A DNA stretch of 21,540 bases, taken from Elysia marginata (Eukaryota; Mollusca; Gastropoda; Plakobranchidae). Position numbers and translations under genes: made by a program. How positions within the stretch are numbered: position 1 is the first letter of the stretch; each line of letters starts with the position of its first letter. Shown here piece after piece: positions 20,655 to 21,540 of the stretch. The stretch spans positions 63,902 to 85,441 of the forward strand of contig BMAT01001012.1 of assembly GCA_019649035.1 (NCBI GenBank), given 5' to 3'. The notes under the pieces are model-generated. The model searched no databases, was not told the DNA's origin, and was given only the letters and a program-made list of their open reading frames with translations.

Positions 20655-20735
20655 TTAATAAAGCGCTTAGAGCCTTTGTGGTAAAGCGCTTCGTAAATGG
20701 TTACTATAAATGTTTTTATTATTAATACTGTCATA
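20655..20735 (+). mobile_element. 3' tail resembling L2-type LINEs / SINEs
   Basis: The core AAGCGCTTAGAGCC...GGTAAAGCGCTTCGTAAAT, then a short TTTTTATTATTAATA end, matches in layout the conserved 3' tail of L2-clade retrotransposons and the SINEs that borrow it. Those tails carry two AAGCGCT words flanking a short loop, then TATAAAT and a short tandem repeat. The two GCGCTT words (20663-20668 and 20686-20691) can pair into a hairpin. Only the tail is recognisable. Upstream sequence shows no reverse-transcriptase remnant or Pol III boxes, so this is an old 5'-truncated copy. Confidence 0.5.
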
Positions 20736-20912
20736 ACCTTACTGCTTACGTTTAAAAGCTTGAGTCTTAGTGGTAACCACATCCGTTGTAAGAGGTATTA
20801 CCTTCTACATCTTTTGAACGCATCAATGTCTATTAAACAGTTTTAATTACATTTTACATAACCACTGCAAAATAACTAAAAACACTAGAAATCCCGCAGC
20901 TACCGCTGCTAC

Positions 20913-20983
<71 letters not shown>
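20913..20983. repeat. (TAG)n trinucleotide microsatellite
   Basis: A perfect run of about 23-24 TAG (AGT) units, preceded by a GCTACCGCTGCTAC seed that looks like the ancestral trinucleotide sequence. The perfection suggests a young, length-variable locus. Confidence 0.97.
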
Positions 20984-21540
20984 AAGATGACAGTATAGTG
21001 CCATCTAGCTTTTTAACTCGTTGAAAATGGACGATTAATTGATTATATTGTTAGTTTGAATGCTTTAGACCGTTCGATTTGTAATTCTCACATTCTACCG
21101 CAAGTTTAAGCACTGTATATATATGTAAATTGTGCAAAAGAGTTTTCACAACACATCGCACCTTTTGGCAAATCTTCGCACTGTCAGGGCTGAATTTCTA
21201 AAATATTATAAGTACTTTTGGTGACATCTCCAACCTGTACAACACTGATGGTTTGGAGAAGAAAAAAAAACGTCGAGATAGCCGTATAGTGATTTGCAGG
21301 CATTGAAAGTTGACCCTGAGAGGAGCTGTGGAAGATTTCATCTCTACCGAAGGTTGTATGAGGCGAGAGAGAAGTCATAAGTCACGTTCCTCTCGCGACA
21401 ACAAATAGTTCCTTTGCTTACCGAGCTGCGTCGTGACATGCTCATCGATGTCGACTCCATTACGCTCCCGACGCTGGTGGTACGGGGGATGGAGAAAAAA
21501 CGAATAAACCGATAACGTTTTCTCCGTTTTATTTCTCTCT

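Larger units (their letters stand above)
8803..21540 (+). other. Large intron of the ARID3 gene (3' end not in window)
   Basis: After the donor I find no frame encoding the expected next ARID segment (LYEL followed by basic, Lys-Arg-rich helices) on the + strand up to the window end. The intron therefore appears to exceed 12.7 kb, unless an exon is hidden in the N gap at 11461-11509, which is too short for a typical ARID exon. Stretches not listed separately (8830-10690, 12010-13370, 14057-14980, 15650-17925, 20240-20650) hold only AT-rich sequence with no supportable gene. Long introns with regulatory elements are common in developmental transcription-factor genes. Confidence 0.65.

Noticed and set aside
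21381..21515. Open stretch on + reading LPTLVVRG near its end, reminiscent of the alpha/beta-hydrolase strand before the catalytic acid
   Set aside because: Only 44 codons between stops, the expected acidic residue does not follow the Gly, and there is no other hydrolase motif. Probably coincidence; it sits at the window edge, so a search with downstream sequence would decide.

Overview
This window looks like nuclear DNA from an invertebrate animal, most likely a lophotrochozoan and plausibly a mollusc. The background is AT-rich, genes are very sparse, and low-complexity tracts of many motif classes occur: (TATC)n, (TTC)n, (AAT)n, (ATC)n, (TC)n, (GA)n and (TAG)n. Intron signals flank the one convincing coding segment. 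Two copies of a short motif of the form AAGGGNAGTAAYTCC also fit, since I recall that motif as common in mollusc DNA. The taxonomic call is inference; no rRNA, mitochondrial or other diagnostic sequence is present. A 49-base run of N (11461-11509) shows this is a draft assembly.

The only gene I can support is one large internal coding exon on the + strand (about 7396-8802; coding from 7402). It encodes the first 467 residues of an ARID3 / dead ringer (retained, Bright) transcription factor. The exon stops just inside the ARID region, at HNWTFEEQFKQ, followed by a GT donor in phase 0. The rest of the ARID DNA-binding domain and the C-terminal half are not in the window, so the intron that follows is at least 12.7 kb. 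A polypyrimidine tract plus AG sits 6 bases before the ATG, so the 5' UTR very probably begins on an exon further upstream.

Layout: 1-7395 is upstream or 5'-UTR-intron sequence. It holds a (TATC)n microsatellite, a diverged 57-bp tandem duplication, a long ATT/ATC-rich stretch, a polypyrimidine tract of about 560 bp containing (TTC)26, and two candidate regulatory patches just before the exon (6735-6865 and 7095-7275). The coding exon follows at 7396-8802. The remainder, 8803-21540, reads as one intron. It carries a probable tRNA-derived SINE head on the - strand (about 10700-10830), large AAT and ATC tracts, complementary (TC)n and (GA)n tracts about 470 bp apart, and several patches richer in GC than their surroundings (11810-12000, 17930-18150, 18880-19310, 19855-20235). 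These patches look like candidate conserved non-coding or promoter elements. The intron also holds a previously unnamed degenerate minisatellite with a unit of about 27-28 bp (19501-19763), a sequence resembling the 3' tail of L2-type LINEs and their SINEs (about 20655-20735), and a (TAG)n array.

I see no operon, CRISPR array, prophage or defence system. The most interesting items are the ARID3 exon with its two in-frame donors 6 nt apart, the candidate regulatory patches around this developmental gene, and the minisatellite.
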